Shown one piece after another: positions 47,032 through 58,095 of a DNA stretch of 64,000 nt. Below the pieces are notes generated by a model that saw nothing but the letters and a program-made list of their open reading frames with translations, had not been told where the DNA came from and did not search any database. Both the position numbers and the translations under genes were made by a program. How positions within the stretch are numbered: position 1 is the first letter of the stretch; the number at the start of each line of letters is the position of its first letter. The stretch covers positions 8,014,770-8,078,769 of the forward strand of contig NW_020656077.1 in NCBI RefSeq assembly GCF_003589595.1, in the 5' to 3' direction. Origin of the DNA: Hyposmocoma kahamanoa. Lineage: Eukaryota > Arthropoda > Insecta > Lepidoptera > Cosmopterigidae.

Positions 47032-47234
47032 CATCGAGTATATAACCAGAAATAGAGACGAACGAAGGGCCATCCATCCCTGGCAACTCATCAGGTAAAC
47101 GTGTCTTATAACACTTTTAAATATCAACTCTCTTTTGCGCTGAAACCATAAATTAGAAAACTGAAACAGTACAGTGCCAACAACTGACCTGAGTGTACGT
47201 CTCCATACACTCCAAAAATATTCTGTATTTATTC

Positions 47235-47520
47235 CATTGACTTACAATTATATGGACGTCGGGTCCGCGCTCAAATGTGTCCGAACTTATAGGGCGTTAA
47301 AATCGTATACAGAGCGTCATTCACGCTTTAGTCTTCGTTTGTTCGACTGACAGCGAAGCAAGCAAAATTAGACAGTACTGCGATGACATTACAAATTAAA
47401 TTCAACGTTTTAGCTTTTTCATATTCCTTTACATGTCACTACGTTTAAATAGGTTGACTTGGGACATTTTTTTCGTGGTTTGTGTATTACACCCGTCGTC
47501 CATTTATTTGTAAGTCAATG
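47235..47520 (+). mobile_element. hAT-type MITE, family A, copy 6 (nested)
   Basis: 286-bp full-length copy inserted in the family B element. Flanks ATTTATTC (47227-47234) and ATTTATTT (47521-47528) form an 8-bp duplication with one mismatch. Confidence 0.92.
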
Positions 47521-47841
47521 ATTTATTTTAATAAATATCTCTAATTATGGGGGCTATTCCATTCGGTGGTGTGGGAAAAATAGCAAAAAATATAATTACA
47601 AAGAAACGGAATCACATTTCATCGGTAATTAATATGTAATTTTGCAATTTACGTCCATCATAGCAAAGCTCAAGTTAAACTGATCGTTTTGAAGTGAAAC
47701 AATTGACGGCATTTGTTTCGAATTCGGGCTGGCCAATCGGAGCGAAGTTCTCACAGTAATGATTTGGCAGAATAGTTTTCAAACAAATTAATGGCGTCTC
47801 GTTATCGGAGCTATAACATAAACAAACATTTTTATGTTCGG

Positions 47842-48129
47842 TCCATTGACTTACAAATAAATGGACGACGGGTCTAATACAAAAACCACGAAAAAAATGT
47901 CCTAAGTCAACCTATTTAAACGTAGTGACATTTAAAGGAATATGAAAAAGCTAAAACGTTGAATTTAAATTGTAATGTCATCGCGGTACTGTCTAATTTT
48001 GCTTGCTTCGCTGTCAGTCGAACAAACGAAGACTAGAGCGTCAATTACGCTCTGTATACGATTTTAACGCCCTATAAGTTCGGATACTTTTTAGCGCAGA
48101 CCCGACGTCCATATAATTTTAAGTCAATG
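47842..48129 (-). mobile_element. hAT-type MITE, family A, copy 7 (nested)
   Basis: 288-bp reverse-oriented copy, 321 bp from copy 6 and within the same family B element. Flanks GTTCGGTC and GTTCAGTC differ at one of eight bases. Confidence 0.92.
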
Positions 48130-48959
48130 GTTCAGTCGGTCAATTTCAAGTATCTAATTTATGTCCCAGACACTACAATGTGAGGACTAAAAACTTATTG
48201 ATTTGTGAGTGGCAATGAGTTGTAATTTTTTGCAATTATGTTGACAACTTTAATGAAGGCGCAAGAAAAATTTACAAAATAAATTCATCCCATTAGAACT
48301 GCATCTGGTAAGTTTTTATTATTAATTAGAATATGATATTCGGATAGGGCTACTCACGAGAAAAAACCGTGATATATGATTTGTATCGTAAAATTTAAAA
48401 CTAATCAGAACTTTATGCATTTTTCTGACGCAGTTTCATGCGAAAATGCAATTTTGCACTATTTTCGCACTTTTGCGTTGCACAATCCAAAACATCCCGT
48501 ATTCGCACACTCGTTCTAAGGGTTAAATGACATTTCGTCTCTATTTCTGGTTATATACTCGATGGGTAACAAACTATACTCTCTTTTTGTATTATACTAC
48601 GATGTAATAATCGACATATTTTCGATACCTCCAATGTATCGAAAATATTCCACAACGCCAACTTAAGTTTTTGGACAAATCAGTTTTTATTTCCTTTTTT
48701 TTTTACAAAATTTAGGAGCATAATATTAATAAATAAAATAAGGCAGTTGATATTAAAAACAGAAAATGACCATAAAATTAACATTGCGTAGTGTTCATCG
48801 GAGGTATCGTTTTGATACTTTAAATATTTATAGAATCATGGAATTTATAGAATCAATCGCTGGTAGCTGTAAAGGTGTACAGCTGAGTGAAGAAAAACCT
48901 TTCATATTTTGATAAAACCAAAAACAAAGATCTGCAGCATGCATGTCGAGAAATGTTGA

Positions 48960-49100
48960 CTCCTTCCGTAGTTCAAATTACGAGAGGCATAGCCTGCGTT
49001 AGGCGAAAATGTCTCTGATAGGTACAAGTCCAGGCGATTCGAAGGAATTTTTCTTTAAATTTATTCGATCTTTGTATCAATTATTGTATCTAAATTTTGA
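48960..49100 (+). mobile_element. SINE-like relic sharing the 28-kb SINE tail
   Basis: ACGAGAGGCATAGCCTGCGT (tRNA-like head) leads into GATTCGAAGGAATTTTTCTT and TTATTCGATCTTTGTATCAA, the same tail as the reverse-strand SINE at 28020-28145. Confidence 0.5.
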
Positions 49101-50080
49101 GTTTCAAGTCAAATACCTTTTTTAGACTTGAAAACATCATTTTTAAGCTACAGCTCGTTCACTGTGCTGACTTCCCTGAGAAGAACGAATAAGAAACTCT
49201 AAGGATTGCTCTTTTCATCAAATCATATTTGTGTGGATCTCACAGTCTAGATTCCACACCAATAGTATATGTTCTTTATTTAACAAATAGACTTCAATTT
49301 TGGAATATGACTTTTCAATTAAAATATTTTTAATGTAAGTTTAAATCTTAGGGAATGATAATCTTAATATATGCTCCGGAATCTTATTGTAAAAACGTAT
49401 ACAGTTCCCCATAGAAGAATTGTTTACCTTAGTTAAACGAAATCGTGGTAGTTCTAGGTGTGTTTGTTCAGCAAGTTGGAGAAACAAAGCTTAAAGATAA
49501 CGTATATTCCGCATTTAAGTTGTATCTTTTCAAGCAATCTTTTCAAGGGCAATCTTTTCAATAGTTAACGTGGTACTACATAACATTGGGTTTACATCTG
49601 ACCGCACATGTATTAATCCTTGTACTAGCATTAATTCATATTAGTTATCACAGTTTTATTTAAGTGGCAGTACTTAAAGGTAATTAATTATTTGTAGTAT
49701 GAGTATGTCATGTATGTATACTCACGTTTGCAACGTCTCCCGTATTATGCTATGGTTAATATGGATGCGAGTTATAACGAAAATCTGTTCTGACGAGTTA
49801 TGATGAATTCGTACGAACATACAAATGCCTGTTTTTCAATGAGAGTGGTTTACACTGGCGGCGACGAACACGTCAGAACATTCATGATGTGGTCAGAACC
49901 AGTTGAGTGTTCAAACAAGTCTATTGTTTTCCTGCGACCTGCGTCTGGGGTAGAGATGGGCGTCTCGGAATATTTCTATGAATCTACCCGGAAATGTTTC
50001 CAAATGGTGGGTAAATTTATTTCTATGACTTTCAAATTAATAAGTGTTAAGTTGTTATATACCAATGAACAAAAAGCATT
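49101..50080. other. Intergenic region without convincing gene
   Basis: Contains a 115-codon plus frame (49800-50147), but its 3' end runs into a family A MITE and I recognise no domain; it is probably spurious. Confidence 0.4.
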
Positions 50081-50090
50081 CTTTAAATCC

Positions 50091-50317
50091 ATTGACTTAC
50101 AATTATATGGACGTCGGGTCCGCGCTAAAAAGTGTCCGCACTTGTAAGGCGCTAAAATCGTATACAGAGCGCGATACTCCGCTTTAGTCTTCATTTGTTC
50201 TACTGACAGCGCGATACTGCGATGACATTACAATTGAAATTTCGAATAGGTTGACTTGGGACATTTTTTTCGTGGTTTTTGTATTAGACCCGTCGTCCAT
50301 TTATTTGTAAGTCAATG
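50091..50317 (+). mobile_element. hAT-type MITE, family A, copy 8 (short subfamily)
   Basis: 227-bp copy of the same short subfamily as 7915-8141 (core GTCCGCACTTGTAAGGCGCT, then GCGATACTCCGC). 8-bp duplication TTAAATCC (50083-50090, 50318-50325) if the TIR is taken to begin at ATTGAC. Confidence 0.9.
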
Positions 50318-50789
50318 TTAAATCCAAAAAAATAATCGACTTTATGATTGTTTGTTGTTAACAATAAAAACATAAATAACCGAATAAATATCCATCGGGT
50401 GGATTCAATGGGAACGTTCTCGGATATTTTTCCATTTGGGGTATGTACCCGGGTAGAATCCCATCACTAGTCTGGGGGTTTACTGTCGTTCTCCTTCCGT
50501 CAGAAACAATTACTGTCAAATAAGTAATACTCGTCAGATTGAAAGACAATGCTAACTATGAAGCTTCATTCGCATCATCAGAGAACCAGAGTACTGGCCT
50601 TACCATGAACTCTTATTATAGTTCAATGTAGGTTCGTAACGACAAAAAAGCGGGACGGTGATATACACTTCCAGGAATTTTGACGATTTGGTTATTTTAC
50701 CATGGGTAGCGATAAATTGATTAAGTCTTGTCTATTTCATGTCTTGTCTTGAAATAACATTTGAAACTCTCCATTGTTTTGTTTTTCCA

Positions 50790-50905
50790 CCATTTCTTCT
50801 TCCTGCCCTTATCCCACTAGGTGGGGTCGGCACAACATGTATGTAATAACACTCTCCGAACACATTTTCGTCCGAATTCGCATGCTCAAATGACCACAGC
50901 CGTAA
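50790..50905 (-). repeat. Fragment of common lepidopteran repeat
   Basis: TTCTTCCTGCCCTTATCCCA CTAGGTGGGGTCGGCACAACATG, a phrase I recognise from many moth and butterfly genomes as part of a non-LTR element tail. Confidence 0.55.
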
Positions 50906-50939
50906 CCTAAAGCAAACCATTTACGATTGTCCTTAAAAT

Positions 50940-52840
50940 GTACGACCATCATCGTAGTGCCGGACTATCCTTAAACGTTTTTCAACTTAAAGCCTAAACT
51001 GGCCACCACTGTACAATATAAGCATTACTTTACTCAGAACATTATTCTAAAAACCATCAAAACCAAAGGAACGCTAACTCTTACTACGTTTTACATCAAA
51101 ACTTGAGAAACATAAAAATCTTAATAGCGACTGATACAAATTTATCTATTAAAATATATTTATAAATATTTATGTATAATTGATCTTTTGCATTACCTTT
51201 ATAATGGGAAATTACAGGGAAAGGGAGGTGAGTCATTTTGTCTCTCTAACATCGTTGGTGTTTTTTTTTTGTCATTTCGAATATAGAATAATTTACCTAA
51301 ATCTTTAAACGATGCTCAACAATAGTATACTGTCCATCAATTTGTTTTGCGAGTTTGGCTTAAATAGTCTAGTTACTAAAATTATTACTTAGTATCTGTA
51401 CATACAGGGTGCACCTTTGAAGATACAATAGGAAGTTAAATTTTGTAGTACATAACATTTTAATTGTCAAGCGGGTAAATTTTTATTTGTATATCGTCTG
51501 CTAGAAAATCTCCACATTATGTACCAGTTGTGAGAAATTCACCAGCTTTCTGCAAATAAAACTCTTATTAAGTTTATACAGATTTGTTATTGAGTTTCAC
51601 GTGCAGAAACATAGTGATTTTCTTACCATAACTATATAAATTGAAACTTTCTGTGGAAAATGTCACTTATGTGCTAATTATGTGCTACCGGCTTGACTCG
51701 AAAAATGTATTATTATCATAGTGATAAAGTGATAATAGGAAGAGTCGTTTGAATGCGAAACTTAAATTCTATACCTATTGCAAGTCGCGCACTCAACAAA
51801 TGTAAGTATATAAATGCATAAAGTTCTACAAGTGTTTGTAAGGTAACTAGAGCAACAACAGGTTCTATAAAGCACTAAAAAGCCAATGTCCTCGTAATAA
51901 ATCAGAGGATACTGACTGGAAGGCAATATGTAACTGTAATAATAAATAGCTCCCCATAGACAAATATAAATATTTTGTATTCTTATATTGCTGTAGTTGG
52001 CTTATATAAGTGTCACCACGAAGGTGCAAGGCATCACACATCATCCGCGAAAATAAGTTACACTTATGCTATACCTCTGCACGTTATACTTTGTTTATAA
52101 AATTATTAACAAGTTCTTTAGGAATTCCTACAGGATAGGACAAATTAAGTACTATGTGCTTCGAGAGGTCGCCAATGCCAGGCGTAAAATTAAGTGCACT
52201 TTAAAAATTTCCAACATGCTCACTACATAATCGATCAATTTATGTCATTTCTTTCGTAAAATCCACACGGAACAGTCAAGCAATTTTTTGAACAACTTAT
52301 TTACTTGGTATCCAATAGACATGGGGGAAATGTGGTTCCAGTTACAAAAAAATCACAGTGACAAATCACCGTGATTTTGTCACGCCTGTCACTTAAAGTA
52401 CGATATACGGTTTTGGCACACGGTTACTTTCTAATACTTGTTATTATTGTTCACTTTGAAGTAACGTTTAATTCCATTTGAGAAGTTGATCCGCAATAAG
52501 TCTTATAGGCTTGCGACTGTCGCATTAAAAGACCATGCGGCGAGTTTATCATTTTGGATCAATTTAGTACAATAACCTTATTTGTATTTACGTAATAGTT
52601 ACTCTTTGAAACGTCGTTCCTTCGTAAAAAGTCACAAGACGGCTGATCATTGTGATTTTTTCTTAGTGTAACTTATTTACCACCCACCTCCAGTATCCAA
52701 CCAAATCTTTATTAATAGCGTTACCAATTTTGTCACAAAATAAAATTACATTTTGCCCTTCAATAATTAGGTTTGTCTTTTAAAATTTAATATTATTTTA
52801 CGAATATTGATGAAATTACCTTAATTATCTGAATGATTCT
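50940..52840. other. Intergenic AT-rich sequence
   Basis: No ORF, exon or named repeat. Two CACGG/TCAC-rich palindromic spots (AATCACAGTGACAAATCACCGTGATT near 52350) are the only structure seen. Confidence 0.45.
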
Positions 52841-52850
52841 TTATGAACGC

Positions 52851-53371
52851 CATCGAGTATATAACCAGAAATAGAGACGAAATAAGGGCTATCCATCCCT
52901 GGCAACTCGTCAGGTAAATGGGCCTTATATCCCTTTCAAATATTTACTTTCGCTTGCGCTGAAATAACAAATTAGAAAGCTGAAATAGTACAGCGCCAAC
53001 TACTGACCTGTGTGTACGTCTCCGTATATTCCAAAAATATTATTTATATATTGTAATAAAGACATCTCTAACAATGGGAGGCTGTTCCATTCGGTGGTGT
53101 GGGAAACAACAAACGGAATCATATTTAATCCATTATTAAATATTAAATGTGTAATTTTTCAATTTTCGTCTGTTACAGCAAAGCTCAAGTTAAACTGGTC
53201 GATTCGAACGACCAGTTTAAGACCAGTTTAACTTGAGAAGCAATTAACGACACCCGCCAATTGTTTCAAATTCAGGCGGGCCAATCGGAGCGCAGTTGTC
53301 ACAGTAATGATTTGGCAGAATAGTTTTCAAACAATTTCTGTCTCTATTTCTGGTTACATGTATACTCGATG
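52851..53371 (+). mobile_element. TIR element family B, compact copy
   Basis: 521 bp bounded by CATCGAGTATATAACCAGAA and its inverted copy (with CATGTATACTCGATG at the far end). Perfect 8-bp target duplication ATGAACGC (52843-52850, 53372-53379). Near its centre-right it holds an internal palindrome (AGTTAAACTGGTC then GACCAGTTTAA, 53190-53225). Segments match the 47.0-48.6 kb copy and the relic at 858-1240. Confidence 0.9.
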
Positions 53372-53962
53372 ATGAACGCGCTACATAATATCGTTATTGG
53401 TATTTTGTCTGTCCTATAATGTTCTTGCCAATAAAATATACCTTATATTGAGTATCATAACAGTATATCTGTCAGATGTATTGGAAATACAAATAGCAAC
53501 TCTTGAACCTTCTGTATTTAGTTTAGTCTAGTTGGCTAGCTGTCGTGTGGATTCCTTATGCAATAAAACGACATCACGTTATATTGTCGCATAACAAAAT
53601 TAACAATGGACACAAACATTTTCATATTAACTTGTTTATGATTTTGTGACGCATCTGTGTACTTACTGCCGACAAACCCCACTTTCATGTTTATACGCGT
53701 TAATGAGCATAACCTGTCCATAAGAAATATAGTATACTAGCGGTAAATGTAACTCATAATCGCGGTTGATTATAGTTATAACCTAAATGTAAATAGGTAA
53801 GTTATATTCAAGCATCGATCGGCATGATGACGCGAATTCACTGACTATGGTATCTCACGTAAACCTAGCATTTATTGCATTTCCTCTTAAATTTACACGA
53901 TTCGCAGACGTAATTTGGTACATTGTTAATACAGCCGCGAGCAAAGAATCAATAAATTATTT

Positions 53963-54219
53963 CGACACATCCGTAGAACAAAGGTCTATGTGCAAGGCTA
54001 CTTATTCTCAGGACATAGTACATTTCGTTCGTTCTTCTTCGCTGTGAATGTCAGATCGACTATTGTTCAATTTTATAATTTCCGAAACGAAACAAGATAT
54101 ATAAATTCTCAAAACACCTTTACGTAGGCCTTAAGTTTGAATAATGAAATTATTCTGTAACGTACTTATTCTCTTTTCGCTATATAATCACATCGGACTC
54201 TGTTCTTCGGATGAGTCGA
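53963..54219 (+). repeat. Dispersed repeat family J, copy 2
   Basis: Partner of 39687-39960. Confidence 0.8.
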
Positions 54220-54399
54220 TTTGTTTTTTGTGACTTGACGTCAAGCACTGCACAACTCTCGGGTCACTGCATTCCCCGGGTGAGTCAATATCAAAATAAG
54301 AAACCCTTCCACCAACTAGCGAGTTTCACTTAAACTGCTTTATTTGGATTTGATTACGGTAAATATCAAATATTTATTATGATTTACTTACGTTGCTCC

Positions 54400-54590
54400 G
54401 ATCTCAAAGTCAGTAAATAAAAAACTTGTGCTATGGAAATCGGAAACAACCACGGTTCCACAAACACCCAGACCCGAGACAATATTGAAAAGTTTTCTAT
54501 ATTGACCCGGCCGAGGATAGAGCCCGGGACCTCAGAGACATAACGTAAACCGGTGTGCAAGCCGCTAACCTTTTGCTTGGCTCAATTATA
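54400..54590 (-). mobile_element. Third tRNA-derived SINE type
   Basis: Reverse strand: AAAAGGTTAGCGGCTTGCAC (box A region), GAGGTCCCGGGCTCTATCCT (degenerate box B), CGGCCGGGTCAATATAGAAA and a GTGTTTGTGGAACCGTGGTT body. Differs from the other two SINE types. Confidence 0.6.
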
Positions 54591-54790
54591 TTACGGCGGA
54601 ATGGAATGGAAGTGAATTTCGTAACTTATTCGTAACGATGTTGTACATAGCATAACGTACTCTAAGGTCGTGCATTCGCGAGAATTCCGCGAAAGATTTT
54701 GGCTCGTATCTAGTTCGTACGTTACCATTGACCATAAAGTTCATTATGCTATGTACAATATTCGCTTCCATTTCATTCTGCCGCTATACA
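54590..54790. repeat. Foldback element
   Basis: GCGGAATGGAATGGAAGTGA ... TGTTGTACATAGCATAA mirrored by TTATGCTATGTACAATATTC GCTTCCATTTCATTCTGCCGC, around a spacer of about 90 bp. Confidence 0.8.
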
Positions 54791-55365
54791 GTAAAATAAA
54801 ATTGAGCCTTATTGGCGGTACTCTTTTCGGATTTTACCAGTTATTAGTGGCGTCTGCAGGTTTATAAGTTTAAGGTATAAGCTTTCGTAATTTTGATGTT
54901 GCAGAACTGTTATCTCGAAAACATATCCAATATTAGACAATTACTGATAAACGAAGACGGGCGTCTATTATAACCTTAAGTTAATGCTAATTATTTAATC
55001 AATCACAATAACAATGATAAAAGGGTAAATAACATGATTTGGACAATGTGAAATAGAGATGTGCAAGTAATACGAGTAATATTATACAATTTGTTATATC
55101 ACGCGATAGTGTAATTTGACATCACTTTGTAAAATTAAGCATCACTCATAAAATCGCCCGACACAATACCAAATTTTATTGATTCACGATATTATTTATT
55201 TCAGCTTTCAAAGGCGCCTCTGTTCGGCGACCATAAATTAATTTTTCGAATTATTCTGATATTTACCGAATCCAAATGCAAATTTAAGCAAATCAATCTC
55301 TTTATACAAGATTCTTTTTAAAATACTAACGTCTCAGGACTCCATTACTAACATCATCATAGGTC

Positions 55366-55868
55366 AGAAAAAGGTGTTCCACATATATAGACATATTTAC
55401 AAGGAGCGATATAGTTATTAAAACCACCCAATATTTTTTTTTCCAATTCCGGATTTCCGGAAATGTTTTAGGATAAACTACTGACTAGGCAGTCAAAGTC
55501 GGATTTTAAAGTAATTCTAATGGTGCCATGACAACTGACAGTCTTGATATGTCAATATGCGGGGCGCAGTGCGGTATCTAAAGCTAGGGAGGGACGGTGA
55601 GTGACCATTCTCGTTTTTATTCTTTGCTTTGGTAAAAAGTAATGCAGTACCTGAATGCAATTTTTTACATGGCACCATTAGAATTACTTTAAAATACAAC
55701 TTCAACTTCCTAGGTAAGTAGTTTTATCTTACGATGCAGTAAAATCATTTCCGGAAATCGGGAATTCGAAAAAGTTATTAATTAATATTTGGTGGTTTTA
55801 ACAAATCTATGTCGCACCTTGTAGCTATATCTATACATGTATCTATATATGTGGAACACCTTTTTCCG
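55366..55868. mobile_element. Foldback element with about 180-bp arms
   Basis: GAAAAAGGTGTTCCACATAT ... GTAATTCTAATGGTGCCATG on the left is mirrored by CATGGCACCATTAGAATTAC ... ATATATGTGGAACACCTTTTTC on the right. The 135-bp centre (ACTGACAGTCTTGATATG ... TGAATGCAATTTTTTA) is unique. No ORF. Confidence 0.85.
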
Positions 55869-56811
55869 AGTATTGAACATAATAAACAACAACTTTTGTT
55901 CACATGACTTTTTACAAAATATAATAAATTTACCAAAAATAAACTGAAGCTTTTTTGTACTGTCTGACACTTTTTAGATCTATATTTGGTAGAATAAGTT
56001 GAAACGTACAAGCGTCCTCCGCGACGACCCCAGAGCGATTCAGGGCGATCTATTCAAATCTATTTATTTTTGTTTTCGTACAAATTTCGTTCAATCTAAT
56101 GAATTATTAAAAGTGATGGTACAAAAGTTGTTTATTATGTTAGTAATATAATCCTGAGAGGTTGTTAGAATTTTAAAAATAACCCGGTTTATTTATTCTT
56201 CTGATACTGACATATTCTCTTAAAATCAAGAAATGTCTTCACTCTTAAAGCTATAAACACTCTTGGCAAAAAAATGCGAATCAAAGCTTCCACGTTTAAA
56301 AACACCAGGGGATTATTCCGCCAATACAAAAGACTTTAAAATACGTTGACCAGTGAGTAAAACGCATTGTTAATTTCCTAAAATGACCACGAAGTAACAA
56401 CAACGTTAACTAGACAGTACCATAACATTTTTAATAAGAGAAAATTAAAATTCATATAAGAAACTGACCATATCGCACACCGGCTGCAACAGTGTGACAA
56501 GTCCAAAATCTTCATTTCATGGATTCTGTCATGGGAGTATACAGGAAGTTCCCTAGTTTGTAATAAATAAATTGAAAGAATTATAGTGGTGGCGCGATTT
56601 GAGTTTCGGGTAGACCAAACCGGCGAACCATGTTGGCATGTTCTCCCCTTCAATTGGTAGACCGTATTATGATTAAAATAAGTTTCGTTGATTGGCATAA
56701 ATACGAGTAGGTAAGCTGGGAGCACAAATACCTCATGAAACCACCGAGAGTTGAGCTATCGCGGCTCCCTGTCTCGGCCTGGAAGCGATTGTTGATGTCT
56801 TACAAGTTCTA

Positions 56812-57204
56812 TTGTTTTCTTTAGTTTTCGGTTCGGTTTGTTTTCACTACAATAATAAGCGGAGGCGGTTGCTCTCGCGAGCATTGCAATTGTCGACGAA
56901 ATTTCAACAGGCGGAAGAGTTATCTTCGTCCGCTAGGCTATGTGCGAGTAAGGTATGTGCAGAAAAAGGATGGCATAAGGAGCTAAATATTGAGCCAATC
57001 AAACCATTTCTAATGCGATTCAAAGATGGAAGTGTCTCTATTTCGCGAGGTAAATTCAAACAACATTACGGCGCAAACATGAGGCAACACGATACTCAGT
57101 CTGCTGCTACTATAAAGTTACATTTGAGGACTGTTCAGGATTTAATCGAAAACATAAACAAGATAATAATTAACTTGCCACTTTTGCCATTTTTTGAGTT
57201 GTGA
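56812..57204 (+). CDS. Unrecognised ORF, 130 codons
   Basis: This open frame contains a basic start (NNKRRRLLSRALQLSTKFQQ), then SISRGKFKQHYGANMRQHDT and a leucine-rich end (LHLRTVQDLIENINKIIINL), closing in TGA. It is one of the longest plus-strand frames outside clear repeats and its composition is protein-like, yet I recognise no domain. A GTATGT-like donor overlaps the codons for ASKVC near 56950, so it could also be an exon ending there. It may be a remnant of a mobile-element gene, a retrocopied host gene or a lineage-specific gene. The short ORF at 57459-57641 lies just downstream on the same strand. Confidence 0.3.
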   Translation: MFSLVFGSVCFHYNNKRRRLLSRALQLSTKFQQAEELSSSARLCASKVCAEKGWHKELNIEPIKPFLMRFKDGSVSISRGKFKQHYGANMRQHDTQSAATIKLHLRTVQDLIENINKIIINLPLLPFFEL

Positions 57205-57458
57205 CTGTGATGAAGCAGGTGTGCCATATTTACTAAATTAAACTTGTTCAAAGTGCCACTGTCTTGTGTAATAATTGAAAGGTTGTATTTACAGCCTCTA
57301 GGTGTATTGTTTTTTACAAACATTTTTATTATTCAACTAATAATGTCATTCGATTCTTTAGACAAAGTAAGAAGTAATAAGTTTTTCTTTATCTCTCCAT
57401 AATAAACCTACAAATGTAAAAAAATATATCAGTTTACACCACCATCATTGACAACAAT

Positions 57459-57641
57459 ATGATATTAAATGCGTACCAGCTGATAAGTCAAATGGACGAG
57501 GTCCATACATATAACACTAATAGACTACACGGCGTCTTGGATGGTGCCATCTCAACTGACCAAGACTATGAATTGATTGATAAGGCTTTAATAACGGTCT
57601 TTGACAACTCTCAAGTGTCGCTTAGGCCCTTTGCCTATTGA
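57459..57641 (+). CDS. Unrecognised short ORF, 60 codons
   Basis: The ATG-initiated frame MILNAYQLISQMDEVHTYNT continues to VFDNSQVSLRPFAY and a TGA. Composition is protein-like (mixed acidic, polar and hydrophobic) in a region that is otherwise AT-rich, but no family is recognised. It lies 255 bp downstream of the 130-codon ORF on the same strand, and the two could be parts of one decayed gene. It lacks an obvious acceptor or poly(A) signal that would decide this. Confidence 0.22.
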   Translation: MILNAYQLISQMDEVHTYNTNRLHGVLDGAISTDQDYELIDKALITVFDNSQVSLRPFAY

Positions 57642-57714
57642 CGGACCGGCTAGGTAGAAGATTTTTAGGCGACGAAAAGCAATTATCATAATGATATGGC
57701 GTTACAATTGAAAT

Positions 57715-57975
57715 TTCAGTAATGGTCGTAGCTACAAAACCAAAGCTGCGCCATTCTTGGGGATACCGAGCCGGCCGCCTCCGGATTGACAGCCTTGTGG
57801 ATGCTTCGGTAGCGTTCGGAATGCTTCGGAACGCCGAGTGCGACTATGCGAGCACGATAAGACTGTTCTGAAGAGAGGCCAAGCACGAGCACGATGTCGC
57901 GACGGAATGTTTAAGGACACCGTGGCATAATTGCCGTCAGCGCGATCCACTGCCGAGACGTGCCAACATTGATTG
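57715..57975. other. GC-rich block of unknown nature
   Basis: GCCGGCCGCCTCCGGATTGA, CGGTAGCGTTCGGAATGCTT CGGAACGCC and GCGATCCACTGCCGAGACGT; clearly GC-richer than its surroundings. The minus strand is open for more than 60 codons (IPSRHRARAWPLFRTVLSCS ...) but no domain is recognised. Confidence 0.35.
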
Positions 57976-58095
57976 AAGTAAGATCCCGAATATCGATTAC
58001 GCATTTGAAAGGAATTTATTAAAACAGGCCTAATTATATGCAGTTTGAATTTAAAGTACAATTCCCAAATTCTACAAAAATTGACGACTCTCAAC

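Larger units (their letters stand above)
47032..48564 (+). mobile_element. TIR element family B with two nested family A MITEs
   Basis: Opens CATCGAGTATATAACCAGAA (then ATAGAGACGAA) and ends with its inverted copy; flanked by a perfect 8-bp repeat GGTAACAA (47024-47031, 48565-48572). Inside are two family A insertions at 47235-47520 and 47842-48129 in opposite orientations, each with its own near-perfect 8-bp duplication. Removing them leaves about 0.95 kb. Several segments match the 521-bp copy at 52851-53371; the stretch 48138-48530 has no equivalent there. No long ORF, so the element is non-autonomous. Confidence 0.88.

Noticed and set aside
57732..58094. 120-codon minus-strand ORF as a gene
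   Set aside because: Reading is driven by the GC-rich block; Arg/Ser-rich composition with no domain. Kept only as a block of interest.
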